NCBI RefSeq assembly: GCF_016595415.1
Contig: NZ_JAENIO010000009.1
Coordinates: 1-64,000 of the forward strand
DNA: 64,000 nt
Source of the DNA: Roseibacillus ishigakijimensis
GTDB taxonomy: Bacteria > Verrucomicrobiota > Verrucomicrobiia > Verrucomicrobiales > Akkermansiaceae
Direction: 5' to 3'
The notes under the pieces were generated by a model. It had not been told where the DNA came from, made no database searches, and saw nothing but the letters and a program-made list of their open reading frames with translations. The translations under genes and the position numbers were made by a program. Shown in pieces: positions 17,599 to 25,092 of this stretch. Position 1 is the stretch's first letter. Every line of letters begins with the position of its first letter.

Positions 17599-19332
17599 AT
17601 GGCTGGTCCACTCTTTGTCCCTGAAAACGCACCCTTCTCGCCCGAGCAACGGGCGTGGCTCAATGATTTCTTCGCCAAGCAACTGGCTGCCGGAGGTGGC
17701 GCTCCTGCTGCCGATAGCGGTCCCGCCGTTCCGGTAACCATCCTCTGGGGTTCCCAGACCGGAAATGCGGAGGGTTGCGCCAAGCGCATGGCCAAGGCTC
17801 TCAGTGGGGGACGGTTTGAGCCGCAGGTCTTCGACTTGGCCGACTACGAGGTGGCCAAGCTGGCCCAGGAAAAGAACGTGCTTCTCATCACCAGCACTTA
17901 CGGTGACGGCGAACCTCCGGACAATGCCGCTGATTTTGTCGAGACTCTCCTCAGCGACGAGGCCCCCAAGATGGAAGGGGTGAAGTTCTCCGTGCTGGCT
18001 CTCGGAGACAGCGAATACCCGGATTTCTGCGAGACCGGCAAGGTCATCGACCAGCGCTTTGGCGAGCTAGGCGGCGAGCGCATCTATGACCGCGTCGATT
18101 GCGATGTCGACTATGACGAGCCCTTTGATGTCTGGAAAAAAGGGATCATCGATGTCCTTGGAGCGGGTTCCGCGGTCGCCGAACTGGCCGAGATTCCGGC
18201 AGAGGACATTCCCTACGGCAAGAGCAAGCCTTTCCCCGCGCCCATCCTCAACAATTACGACCTTAACAAGGAAGGCGCCTTCAAGTCGACCCATCACCTC
18301 GAATTTTCCCTCGAAGGCTCCGACATGGAGTATGAAGTGGGCGATGCGCTCGGTGTGGTGCCGGTCAACCCCGAGGACGTGGTGGACGAGATTCTCGCCG
18401 CCTTGCCCTTCAACACCAATCGCGAGGTTCCCTTGCCCGGTGGTGGCGAGGCCCCTCTCCGCGAGGCCCTGCTCCATCACTACGATATCCGGAGCTTGAA
18501 CAAGAATCTTCTTACCGAGTGGAGCTCCCGCAGTGGCTCGCCCTACTTGCGTTCCGTGGTGGAGACCGAGGACAAGGCCGTTCTGGACGATTTCTGTTGG
18601 GGCCGCGAGCTCATCGACCTCGTGGTCGACTACCCGGCCGACTTCCGCGATGGCGAGGAGCTGGTGGGGGTGCTCAAGAAGCTCCAGCCCCGTCTCTATT
18701 CAATCTCTTCCAGCCCCAAGGCCCATCCCGGCGAGGTCCATCTGACCGTGGCTGTGGTCGACTACCAGTCCTATGGCCGGGTGCGGGGTGGGGTTTGCTC
18801 CACCTTCTTGGCGCGGCGCAGCGAGGGACTCCAGCCCGGGGTCTACGTGCACACCAACAAGGCCTTCCGTCCCCCTGCCGATAAAGAGGCCCCCATGATC
18901 ATGGTCGGTCCCGGCACCGGGGTTGCTCCTTTCCGCGCCTTTTTGGAGGAACGGGAAGCGACTGGAGCGAAGGGCAAGAACTGGCTTTTCTTTGGCAATC
19001 CCTACCGTGCCACCGACTTCCTTTACGAAGAGGAGTTGGCTGCCAAGCAGGAAAGCGGAGTTCTCAACAAGCTGTCCCTCGCCTTTTCCCGGGACCAGAA
19101 AGAGAAGCTCTACGTGCAGCACCTCATGCTGCAGGAGGGGGAAGAACTCTGGAAATGGCTCGACGAGGGCGCTTATTTCTACGTCTGTGGTGACGCCTCC
19201 CGCATGGCCAAGGACGTGGACGCGGCCCTTCATCAGGTCGTGCAGACCTACGGTGGCAAGAGCGAAGAAGAAGCCATCGACTTCGTCAAGCAGCTGAAGA
19301 AGGACAAGCGCTACGCCCGCGACGTCTACTAG
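17599..19332 (+). CDS. cysJ: NADPH-dependent diflavin reductase, CysJ-type (sulfite reductase flavoprotein subunit)
   Basis: Diflavin reductase of 577 residues. An FMN-binding flavodoxin domain (about 48-195) starts with VTILWGSQTGNAEG and contains STYGDGEPPDN. A FAD domain carries RLYSISSSPKAHPGEVHLTV and a connecting region. An NADP(H) domain shows MVGPGTGVAPFRAFLEER and ends KRYARDVY, the terminus typical of CysJ. It passes electrons from NADPH to a haem partner, normally the sulfite reductase haemoprotein CysI, which is not in this window. About 45 extra residues precede the flavodoxin domain. It could serve another acceptor. Confidence 0.85.
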   Translation: MAGPLFVPENAPFSPEQRAWLNDFFAKQLAAGGGAPAADSGPAVPVTILWGSQTGNAEGCAKRMAKALSGGRFEPQVFDLADYEVAKLAQEKNVLLITSTYGDGEPPDNAADFVETLLSDEAPKMEGVKFSVLALGDSEYPDFCETGKVIDQRFGELGGERIYDRVDCDVDYDEPFDVWKKGIIDVLGAGSAVAELAEIPAEDIPYGKSKPFPAPILNNYDLNKEGAFKSTHHLEFSLEGSDMEYEVGDALGVVPVNPEDVVDEILAALPFNTNREVPLPGGGEAPLREALLHHYDIRSLNKNLLTEWSSRSGSPYLRSVVETEDKAVLDDFCWGRELIDLVVDYPADFRDGEELVGVLKKLQPRLYSISSSPKAHPGEVHLTVAVVDYQSYGRVRGGVCSTFLARRSEGLQPGVYVHTNKAFRPPADKEAPMIMVGPGTGVAPFRAFLEEREATGAKGKNWLFFGNPYRATDFLYEEELAAKQESGVLNKLSLAFSRDQKEKLYVQHLMLQEGEELWKWLDEGAYFYVCGDASRMAKDVDAALHQVVQTYGGKSEEEAIDFVKQLKKDKRYARDVY

Positions 19333-19359
19333 ACCTCTGCCGGGTTGACAGGGCCGCTT

Positions 19360-19393
19360 GGGAAGGGGAGAACAAGGTGTTCTCTCCTTTCCC
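19360..19393 (+). promoter_or_regulatory. Long hairpin abutting the start codon of the ZIP-like gene
   Basis: GGGAAGGGGAGAACA (19360-19374) and TGTTCTCTCCTTTCCC (19378-19393) form a stem of about 15 pairs with small imperfections and a three-base loop. It ends 3 bases before the ATG at 19397. No U-tract follows, so it is not a standard terminator for the upstream gene; it could control initiation of the transporter gene. Confidence 0.5.
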
Positions 19394-19396
19394 GTC

Positions 19397-20116
19397 ATGA
19401 ATCTGCCCGAATGGTTCGTTATCCTGCTCCTCAGCCTTGGTGCTGGTCTCTCCATGCCTCTCGGGGCCTTGTTGGCCCGCATCGAGCATCTCCGGCCTGA
19501 CTGGCTGGAAAATGAATTCCGTCATGGTGTGATCGCCTTCGGGGGCGGTGCCCTCCTCTCGGCGGTGGCCCTCGTTCTCGTGCCCGAGGGCTCGGCCAGC
19601 AATTCCCTCATCGTCACCGCCCTTTGCTTTGGCGGCGGAGGGCTGGCTTTTGCTTGGCTCGACAGCTTTTTGGCCCGCAAGGAGAGCAAGGCCGGACAAC
19701 TGGTGGCCATGCTTTCGGATTTTATCCCCGAAGCTTTTGCCCTGGGCACCGTCTTCGCCGCTTCTCCTTCCGTGGCCATGCTCCTGGCCGGCCTCATTGC
19801 CCTGCAGAACCTGCCGGAAGGCTTCAATGCCTTTCGCGAGCTGCAGGAAGGCGACTCTGGTCGACCCTGGCGGCTCATTGGGGTGTTCTCCCTCATGGCC
19901 CTGCTCGGTCCCGTGGCCGCCCTCTGCGGACACTTTTTTCTGCGCGAGCAGGAGTCTCTCGTCGGAGCCATCCAGCTCTTCGCGGCCGGGGGCATCCTCT
20001 ACCTCGTCATTGAAGACATCGCTCCCCAGGCCAAGCTGGAGAACAATCGGCGTCCCGCCCTGGGCGCAGTGGCGGGGTTCCTTCTCGGCCTTCTGGGCCA
20101 CATGTTGACGCAATAG
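19397..20116 (+). CDS. ZIP-family-like metal transporter
   Basis: Integral membrane protein of 239 residues with about eight hydrophobic segments. The pattern fits ZIP (zinc/iron permease) proteins: DFIPEAFALG (about 113-122) and ALQNLPEGFNAF (about 134-145) correspond to the metal-binding helices whose usual motifs are HxxPEG and HNxPEG. Here the first His is not conserved (SDFIPEA; QNLPEG has Gln), so metal specificity is uncertain. The ATG at 19397 is preferred over an in-frame TTG at 19358, which would place the hairpin inside the coding region. Confidence 0.72.
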   Translation: MNLPEWFVILLLSLGAGLSMPLGALLARIEHLRPDWLENEFRHGVIAFGGGALLSAVALVLVPEGSASNSLIVTALCFGGGGLAFAWLDSFLARKESKAGQLVAMLSDFIPEAFALGTVFAASPSVAMLLAGLIALQNLPEGFNAFRELQEGDSGRPWRLIGVFSLMALLGPVAALCGHFFLREQESLVGAIQLFAAGGILYLVIEDIAPQAKLENNRRPALGAVAGFLLGLLGHMLTQ

Positions 20117-20163
20117 ATGCCTTTTCTCGGAACTAAGGGGCGCACTGGGGAACCGGACGGGGC

Positions 20164-20694
20164 TTAGCGGAAGGTGTCGAGTGATCTGCCGGCGCGGTCG
20201 CGCTCGGAGAGGATGGGGTGTTGCAGGGGCCAGTCGATGGCGAGGGCGGGGTCGTTGTAGGCGAGGGTGTGCTCGTGGGGGGGAGACCAGGGGGTGGAGA
20301 CGAGGTAGGCGATGGTGGCCGGACCATCGGGGGTGGCGAAGCCGTGGGCGAGGCCGGGTGGGAGGTAGATTTGTGAGGGCAGGCCGTCGTCTCCGGCGGC
20401 GAGCTGGACGGTCAGGGAGCGACCGAAGTTTGCGCCCGGACGGAGGTCGACGACGACGTCGAAGATGCGGCCGGAGACGACGGTGATGAGCTTGGCCTGG
20501 GCGTCGGGGTGCTGGCAGTGGAGGCCGCGAATGACCCCGGCTTCGGTGTGGGAGAGGTTCATCTCGGCCCAGGGGTGGCGGAAGTCCTCATGCAGGCGGT
20601 CGGCGAAGACGGGGCGGAAGCTGCCACGCGCGTCGTCGTAGCGGGGAGGGAAAAGGAGGGTGACCCCGGGGAGGGCGGTGGCTTGGGTTTTCAT
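20164..20694 (-). CDS. dTDP-4-dehydrorhamnose 3,5-epimerase (RmlC)-like protein
   Basis: Cupin epimerase family protein of 176 residues. The RmlC signatures GSFRPVF, WAEMNLSHTEAGVIRGLHCQ (with the family His) and LPPGLAHGFAT are present, so it probably epimerises a nucleotide-linked 4-keto sugar. The region that usually reads DYYxPxxE is TPWSPPHE, so the catalytic tyrosine context differs and the substrate may not be the rhamnose precursor. The ATG at 20694 overlaps the stop of the upstream gene by 4 bases (ATGA). It is the last gene of the coupled glycan-type operon; rmlA, B and D are absent. Confidence 0.78.
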   Translation of the reverse strand: MKTQATALPGVTLLFPPRYDDARGSFRPVFADRLHEDFRHPWAEMNLSHTEAGVIRGLHCQHPDAQAKLITVVSGRIFDVVVDLRPGANFGRSLTVQLAAGDDGLPSQIYLPPGLAHGFATPDGPATIAYLVSTPWSPPHEHTLAYNDPALAIDWPLQHPILSERDRAGRSLDTFR

Positions 20695-22040
20695 GACAAG
20701 AGTTCGTGGGCCGCCTCCGCGCCCATGCGCATGGCGGTGTGCATGTTGGGGTAGGTGAAGGCTCCCTGGCGGCCGGTGCTGCGCAGATTGGCAAAGCCGG
20801 CGAGGTAGTCGGTGACCACCGCGAGGTGTTTTTCGAAGCCGAGGGCGAAGACGGGGTAGGCGTGGCGGGCGTGGATGAGGCGTTGGGAGACGACCTCCTC
20901 CGCCGTGCAGAGGCCCTCCGCGGCGAGGTCGGCGAGGATGTCGGGCAGGGCCTCCCCCGTCCACTTGCGGTCGCCCACCTCGCAGGTGGTTTCGACGATG
21001 AGGGTAGTGTGTCCGGCGGGGGTGACCTCCAGACCGGCGTTCTTGGGCTCGCCCACGCGGTGGAAAATACGGTCACGGTAGTAGGTGTAGAGGGCGTCCA
21101 TGCAGCGGTCTTTTTTGAGCAAAAGGGCGTAGACGGTCATGGGCTTGAAGCGCAGGCGGGCCGCCGCCGCACGCACCGCCTCCGGGGCGGCGGGGCTGAG
21201 TTTTTTCACCAGCTCCGGCAGTGGCAGAGTGGAGAGGACGTTGTCCACCGGGAGCTGACCTTGGGCGGTTTCCACCGCCTGGATGCGTCCGTGCTGGTGG
21301 TGGATGCGTTCCACGGGCTGGGCGCTGCGCAGTTCCGCGCCCTGAGCCCGCGCGCTTTCGGCCAGCTTGCGGGGCAGGGCTTCGGAACCCGTGCGGGAGT
21401 AGTGGAGGGTCTCGAAGCGCAGGGCACCCTCGGTGGCGTCGCGGGGCCGGGCGAGGTGGAGTTTTTCGAGGAGGTTTTTGAAGACATCGAGGGCGGAGAG
21501 GCGGGGCATCTTCCGCCGCACGAATTCGGCCGAGAGCTCGCGCGGGTGGAGCCCCCAGTAGCGGTGGGTGAAGTCTTCGAAGAAAAACTCGTAGAGCGGT
21601 TCGCCGTAGAGCTCGATGAGGGCGCTCTCGGCATCGGCTCCCGGGGGACGGCTGGGGAAGCGGGATTCCAGCTCGGCGAGAGCGAGTCCGCCCAAGCAGC
21701 GGGCAAGGGTGAGGGGCGGGATGCCGGCGAGGATGTCGCGACCGCGCAGGGGGTAGTGGTAGAGCTTGCCGCCCCATTTGATGTGGGACTTTAGGGGCAC
21801 CTCCAGGCGTTCCCCGCCCATGGCCTCCCGACAGGTCTCGAAGACCTCGCGGTCGAAGGCGTGCAGCATGTGGACGCCGAGGTCGAACCAGTTGCCATCG
21901 CAGAGATGCCCGGCGGCGAGGCCACCGTAGCGTTCTTCTTTTTCCAAAAGCACGACGCGGGCGCCACGGGCCAGGGCGTGGTGCGCGGCATAGAGACCGC
22001 AGACTCCGCCGCCGAGAATGGTGAGCTGGGGCGGGGTCAC
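20691..22040 (-). CDS. FAD-dependent oxidoreductase, amine-oxidase/protoporphyrinogen-oxidase-like
   Basis: Flavoprotein of 449 residues. The Rossmann motif GGGVCGLYAAHHA with ERYGGLAAGH lies at the N-terminus and the FAD-binding tail STGRQGAFTYPNMHTAMRMG at the C-terminus, the layout of the NAD(P)-binding/amine oxidase superfamily that also includes UDP-galactopyranose mutase. LGVHMLHAFDREVFE and the CLGGLALAELESRFP region resemble family members found in polysaccharide loci. The substrate is unknown. The start is taken at a GTG (22040) that overlaps the upstream stop as GTGA; an ATG 13 codons earlier would overlap the upstream gene by 43 bases. Confidence 0.75.
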   Translation of the reverse strand: MTPPQLTILGGGVCGLYAAHHALARGARVVLLEKEERYGGLAAGHLCDGNWFDLGVHMLHAFDREVFETCREAMGGERLEVPLKSHIKWGGKLYHYPLRGRDILAGIPPLTLARCLGGLALAELESRFPSRPPGADAESALIELYGEPLYEFFFEDFTHRYWGLHPRELSAEFVRRKMPRLSALDVFKNLLEKLHLARPRDATEGALRFETLHYSRTGSEALPRKLAESARAQGAELRSAQPVERIHHQHGRIQAVETAQGQLPVDNVLSTLPLPELVKKLSPAAPEAVRAAAARLRFKPMTVYALLLKKDRCMDALYTYYRDRIFHRVGEPKNAGLEVTPAGHTTLIVETTCEVGDRKWTGEALPDILADLAAEGLCTAEEVVSQRLIHARHAYPVFALGFEKHLAVVTDYLAGFANLRSTGRQGAFTYPNMHTAMRMGAEAAHELLS

Positions 22041-23221
22041 GGTTGTGGAAGGGCGAGGAGTTCTTGTTGTTTTTTCCAAAGGGTGGTCAAGGGGCAGTCG
22101 GGCAAGTCGAGGTGGTCCCAGGTGAGGGCCTCATCTTCCGCGACATCCTTTCGCAAAATGCTCTCATTTTCCAGCAAAGTGATGGGCACGCGGCGCGGGT
22201 TGAGCGGTTCCACCAGCCCGTAGCATTCCGCCGAACCGATGGCGTGGCGCAGGGGCTGGCCGGCCCGGAGCGGGCGCTTGGCGTAGGCGTAGACCGCGCA
22301 GCTCTGGCGGCGGGTGGTGAGGAGGGGGCGGCCCTCGGCGGCGGCGAGAATGGCCTTGGGCGTTTCCAGATGACAGAGGTGGTAGGGGCGGTAGAGGAGG
22401 TATTCCGGTCCGCTGCCGAGCTTGTAATAATTGAGATAAAACGCCTGTTCCGCAGGCAAGTCCGGGCGCGGTCGCACCACCAGGTAGACCCCGCCACCGG
22501 GCTCGGCGCCGAGCAGGTAATCGATGCGCGGGGTGTCGCCGTAGCCGGAAAAATCGAAGGCGGTGAGGGCCTCCTGCACGGTGGCGGCGCGGGGGCCGGT
22601 CATCCCGCCTTCGGGAGGCAGGTAGCCCAGGGCATTGGCGAGCACGGCCATCTCGATGTGGAGCTTGGTGCCATCAGTGTAGGCGCAGCACTGGGTGGCT
22701 GAGAGGCGGCGCTTGGCGGCTTCGTGGCGAATCGATTCCGGGGTGGCCCGGCGGTCGAGAAAGCCCTTGATATTGCCCGCCTGCACAATCTCGAAACCCA
22801 TCAACTCCGCCTCCGCGATGAGGCTGGCGAGGACTCCGTGCTGGTCGCCGGCATCGCTGGTGACGCTCACTCCGTGCCGTTCCGCTTCGGCCGATAAAAG
22901 CGGTCCCAGGGCGAGGTCGACCTCGGCGTTCATGAGCACGACGTGGCTTTTGGCGGCGAAAGCGGCGAGGCAATACTCCGCCGCCGCGCCGATGGAGTTG
23001 GTGCATTCGACGAGGACATCGACCGGGTCGTTTTTGAGAAAAGCGAGGGCGTCCGGGCCACTGCGCGCGCCGGGGGCGAGTTCGCTGGCCGAGCGGGCGG
23101 CCTCGGCTTGCTGGTCCGCGACCCAGGCGACGGACATCCCGGGGGTGGCTTGGACTTGCAGGGTCACGCCCCGGCCCATGCAGCCGGCGCCGACGATGCC
23201 GATACGGAGATTTTTTTTCAT
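22037..23221 (-). CDS. NAD(P)-binding oxidoreductase with SAF domain (homoserine-dehydrogenase-like)
   Basis: Protein of 394 residues. An N-terminal Rossmann fold (IGIVGAGCMGRGV) is followed by a homoserine-dehydrogenase-like middle (ECTNSIGAAAEYCL, SDAGDQHGV) and a C-terminal SAF-like domain (about 300-370, containing YAYAKRPLRAGQPL and GSAECYGLVE). This domain order is known in proteins of surface-polysaccharide clusters, where the reaction is undefined. It overlaps both neighbours by 4 bases (ATGA with asnB, GTGA with the FAD gene), showing a coupled operon. Confidence 0.8.
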   Translation of the reverse strand: MKKNLRIGIVGAGCMGRGVTLQVQATPGMSVAWVADQQAEAARSASELAPGARSGPDALAFLKNDPVDVLVECTNSIGAAAEYCLAAFAAKSHVVLMNAEVDLALGPLLSAEAERHGVSVTSDAGDQHGVLASLIAEAELMGFEIVQAGNIKGFLDRRATPESIRHEAAKRRLSATQCCAYTDGTKLHIEMAVLANALGYLPPEGGMTGPRAATVQEALTAFDFSGYGDTPRIDYLLGAEPGGGVYLVVRPRPDLPAEQAFYLNYYKLGSGPEYLLYRPYHLCHLETPKAILAAAEGRPLLTTRRQSCAVYAYAKRPLRAGQPLRHAIGSAECYGLVEPLNPRRVPITLLENESILRKDVAEDEALTWDHLDLPDCPLTTLWKKQQELLALPQP

Positions 23222-25077
23222 GATTGCGGGGAAAAGGAGAGGAGCCAGATTTGCAAAATGAGGAGGGCGGCGAGTTGTTTCAGGGGGAGAAAGGTGGTGG
23301 CGGAGAAGAGGGGCTCGATGGCTTTGGCGTTCAGCCAGCCGGTTTTGGCCAGCTCGGACGGGGCGAGATGCTCGCGGGCCAGGCGCAACAGCTCCGCGCG
23401 CCAGGCGGGCTGTTCGAGGGGAAGGTAAAAGGGCTGTTTCGGCCGCTGGGTGAGGCTGCGCGGCAGATGGCGCGCGGCCAGTTCGCGCCAGAGGGCTTTG
23501 TCCGGGCGCGGGCGACCTTTTCCTGCCTGGGCAAGGGCAAAGTCGATGAGGCGGTGGTCGAGAAAGGGGGCGCGGTATTCCAGCGAGTGGGCCATGGCAT
23601 TTTTATCCTGCCGGATGAGCGACCAATCGGGCAGCCAGTGGCGGTATTGCAGGGCGAGGAGAGCGGAGAAATCGCGCCGGGCGGGCTCGTAGGCGGCCAG
23701 CGGGTGGGGCTGCTGGAGGGCGCGCAGGTCGGGGTGGAGAAAGCGGGTGAGGTCCTCCGCTGCGAAGAGGGTGTGCAGGCCGGTGGCTTGCTGGAAGAAG
23801 GAGGCTTTGCCAAAATCGCGCAGGTAGCGGGCGGTCTTGGCGCGTCCTTCCGGCCCGAGGCTGGCGGGAAATCGCGCGAAGCGGTCGAGGAGGCCGGTCG
23901 GCAGGCCCGCGATGGCGGTGGCCGCCAGGGGACGACCGCAGGGACCGAGTTTTTGCGCCAGCAGGAAGGCTTTTTGAAAAGAATAGCCCGCGAAATGCTC
24001 GTCCGGTCCCTCGCCCCCGAGTGCGACCCGGCAGCCCAGTGCGGCGGTGTGGCGGGCGAGTTCGTCAAAGGCGAGAATGAGGGCGTCACCCACGGGGCGG
24101 TCCATCTGCGCGACGACGCGGGGCAGCTCGCGCAGGGACTCCGGTCGCAGGAAGGTGGGTTCGTGGAGGAGGCCGAGGTGGTCGGCGGTGGCCTGGGCGG
24201 CGGCGGTCTCGTCACTGGCCGCGCCGAAGCCGAGGGAGACGGTGGTGACCTCCGCGCCCAGCTCGCGGAGGTAGTGGGCGAGGAGAGCGGAATCGACCCC
24301 GCCGGAGAGGTAGGCAGCGAGGGGGACTTCGGCGTGCAGAGCCAGCTCCACGGCGGAGCGGGCGAAGTGGTCGAGCTCGTCCAGCGGCGAGCGGGAGCGC
24401 GTTTCTTGGCTCGGAGCCGGATTTTTTCCCGCCTCCCAGTAGCGCTGGAGGTGAATGTCACCCCCGGCGGAAACCGTCATCCAGTGGGCGGCGGGCAGGG
24501 TGGTGAGGCCCCGGAAAAGGGTGGCGGGTTCGGGCAGGTAGCGCAGGGAAAGCCAGCTGGCGAGCTGGGTGGGGTCCGGCTCCCGGGCCAGGCCGAGGGC
24601 TTGCAAGGCCTTGACCTCGGAGGCGAAGTGAAAGCCGCCCTCCCGGCAGTAGTAGAGAGGCTTTTGCCCGCAGCGGTCGCGCGCGAGGTAGAGGCTGTCG
24701 GTGGCGGCATCGTGGATGGCGAGGGCGAACATGCCATTGAGCCGACCGGCGAGCTCCGGCCCCCATTCCTGCCAGGCGGCAGGGAGGATTTCGCAGTCAC
24801 AGCGGGTGTGGAAGCGGTGTCCGCGGCTTTCCAGCTCCTGCCGCAGCTCGCGCCAGTTGTAGATTTCGCCGTTGCAGATGGCGCGCACCTGCCCGTCGGC
24901 GCTGGTGAAGGGTTGTTGGCCGGATTCGGGGTCGAGAATGGCCAGGCGCGTCATGCCCAGGACGAAGGAACCGCTGGAGAAGAGACTGCGGTCGTCCGGT
25001 CCCCGGTGCGCGAGTCGGTCGCGCACGGAGCGGAGCGCCGAGGGGTCATTACCGAGACTGCCGCAGATGCCACACAT
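23218..25077 (-). CDS. asnB: Glutamine-dependent asparagine synthase-like amidotransferase
   Basis: Class II amidotransferase of 619 residues. The nucleophile Cys2 begins the mature protein (MCGICG), followed by AHRGPDD, ICNGEIYN and NGMFALAIHDA of the glutaminase domain (1-210). The synthase domain has the ATP pyrophosphatase loop LSGGVDSALLAHYL (about 262-275) and GGEGPDEHFAGY. Chemistry is amide formation from glutamine and ATP. In free amino acid metabolism the acceptor is aspartate; in glycan loci such paralogues often amidate sugars or other acids, and that is more likely here given its neighbours. Confidence 0.85.
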   Translation of the reverse strand: MCGICGSLGNDPSALRSVRDRLAHRGPDDRSLFSSGSFVLGMTRLAILDPESGQQPFTSADGQVRAICNGEIYNWRELRQELESRGHRFHTRCDCEILPAAWQEWGPELAGRLNGMFALAIHDAATDSLYLARDRCGQKPLYYCREGGFHFASEVKALQALGLAREPDPTQLASWLSLRYLPEPATLFRGLTTLPAAHWMTVSAGGDIHLQRYWEAGKNPAPSQETRSRSPLDELDHFARSAVELALHAEVPLAAYLSGGVDSALLAHYLRELGAEVTTVSLGFGAASDETAAAQATADHLGLLHEPTFLRPESLRELPRVVAQMDRPVGDALILAFDELARHTAALGCRVALGGEGPDEHFAGYSFQKAFLLAQKLGPCGRPLAATAIAGLPTGLLDRFARFPASLGPEGRAKTARYLRDFGKASFFQQATGLHTLFAAEDLTRFLHPDLRALQQPHPLAAYEPARRDFSALLALQYRHWLPDWSLIRQDKNAMAHSLEYRAPFLDHRLIDFALAQAGKGRPRPDKALWRELAARHLPRSLTQRPKQPFYLPLEQPAWRAELLRLAREHLAPSELAKTGWLNAKAIEPLFSATTFLPLKQLAALLILQIWLLSFSPQS

Positions 25078-25092
25078 GGTTTTCCAGGATGT

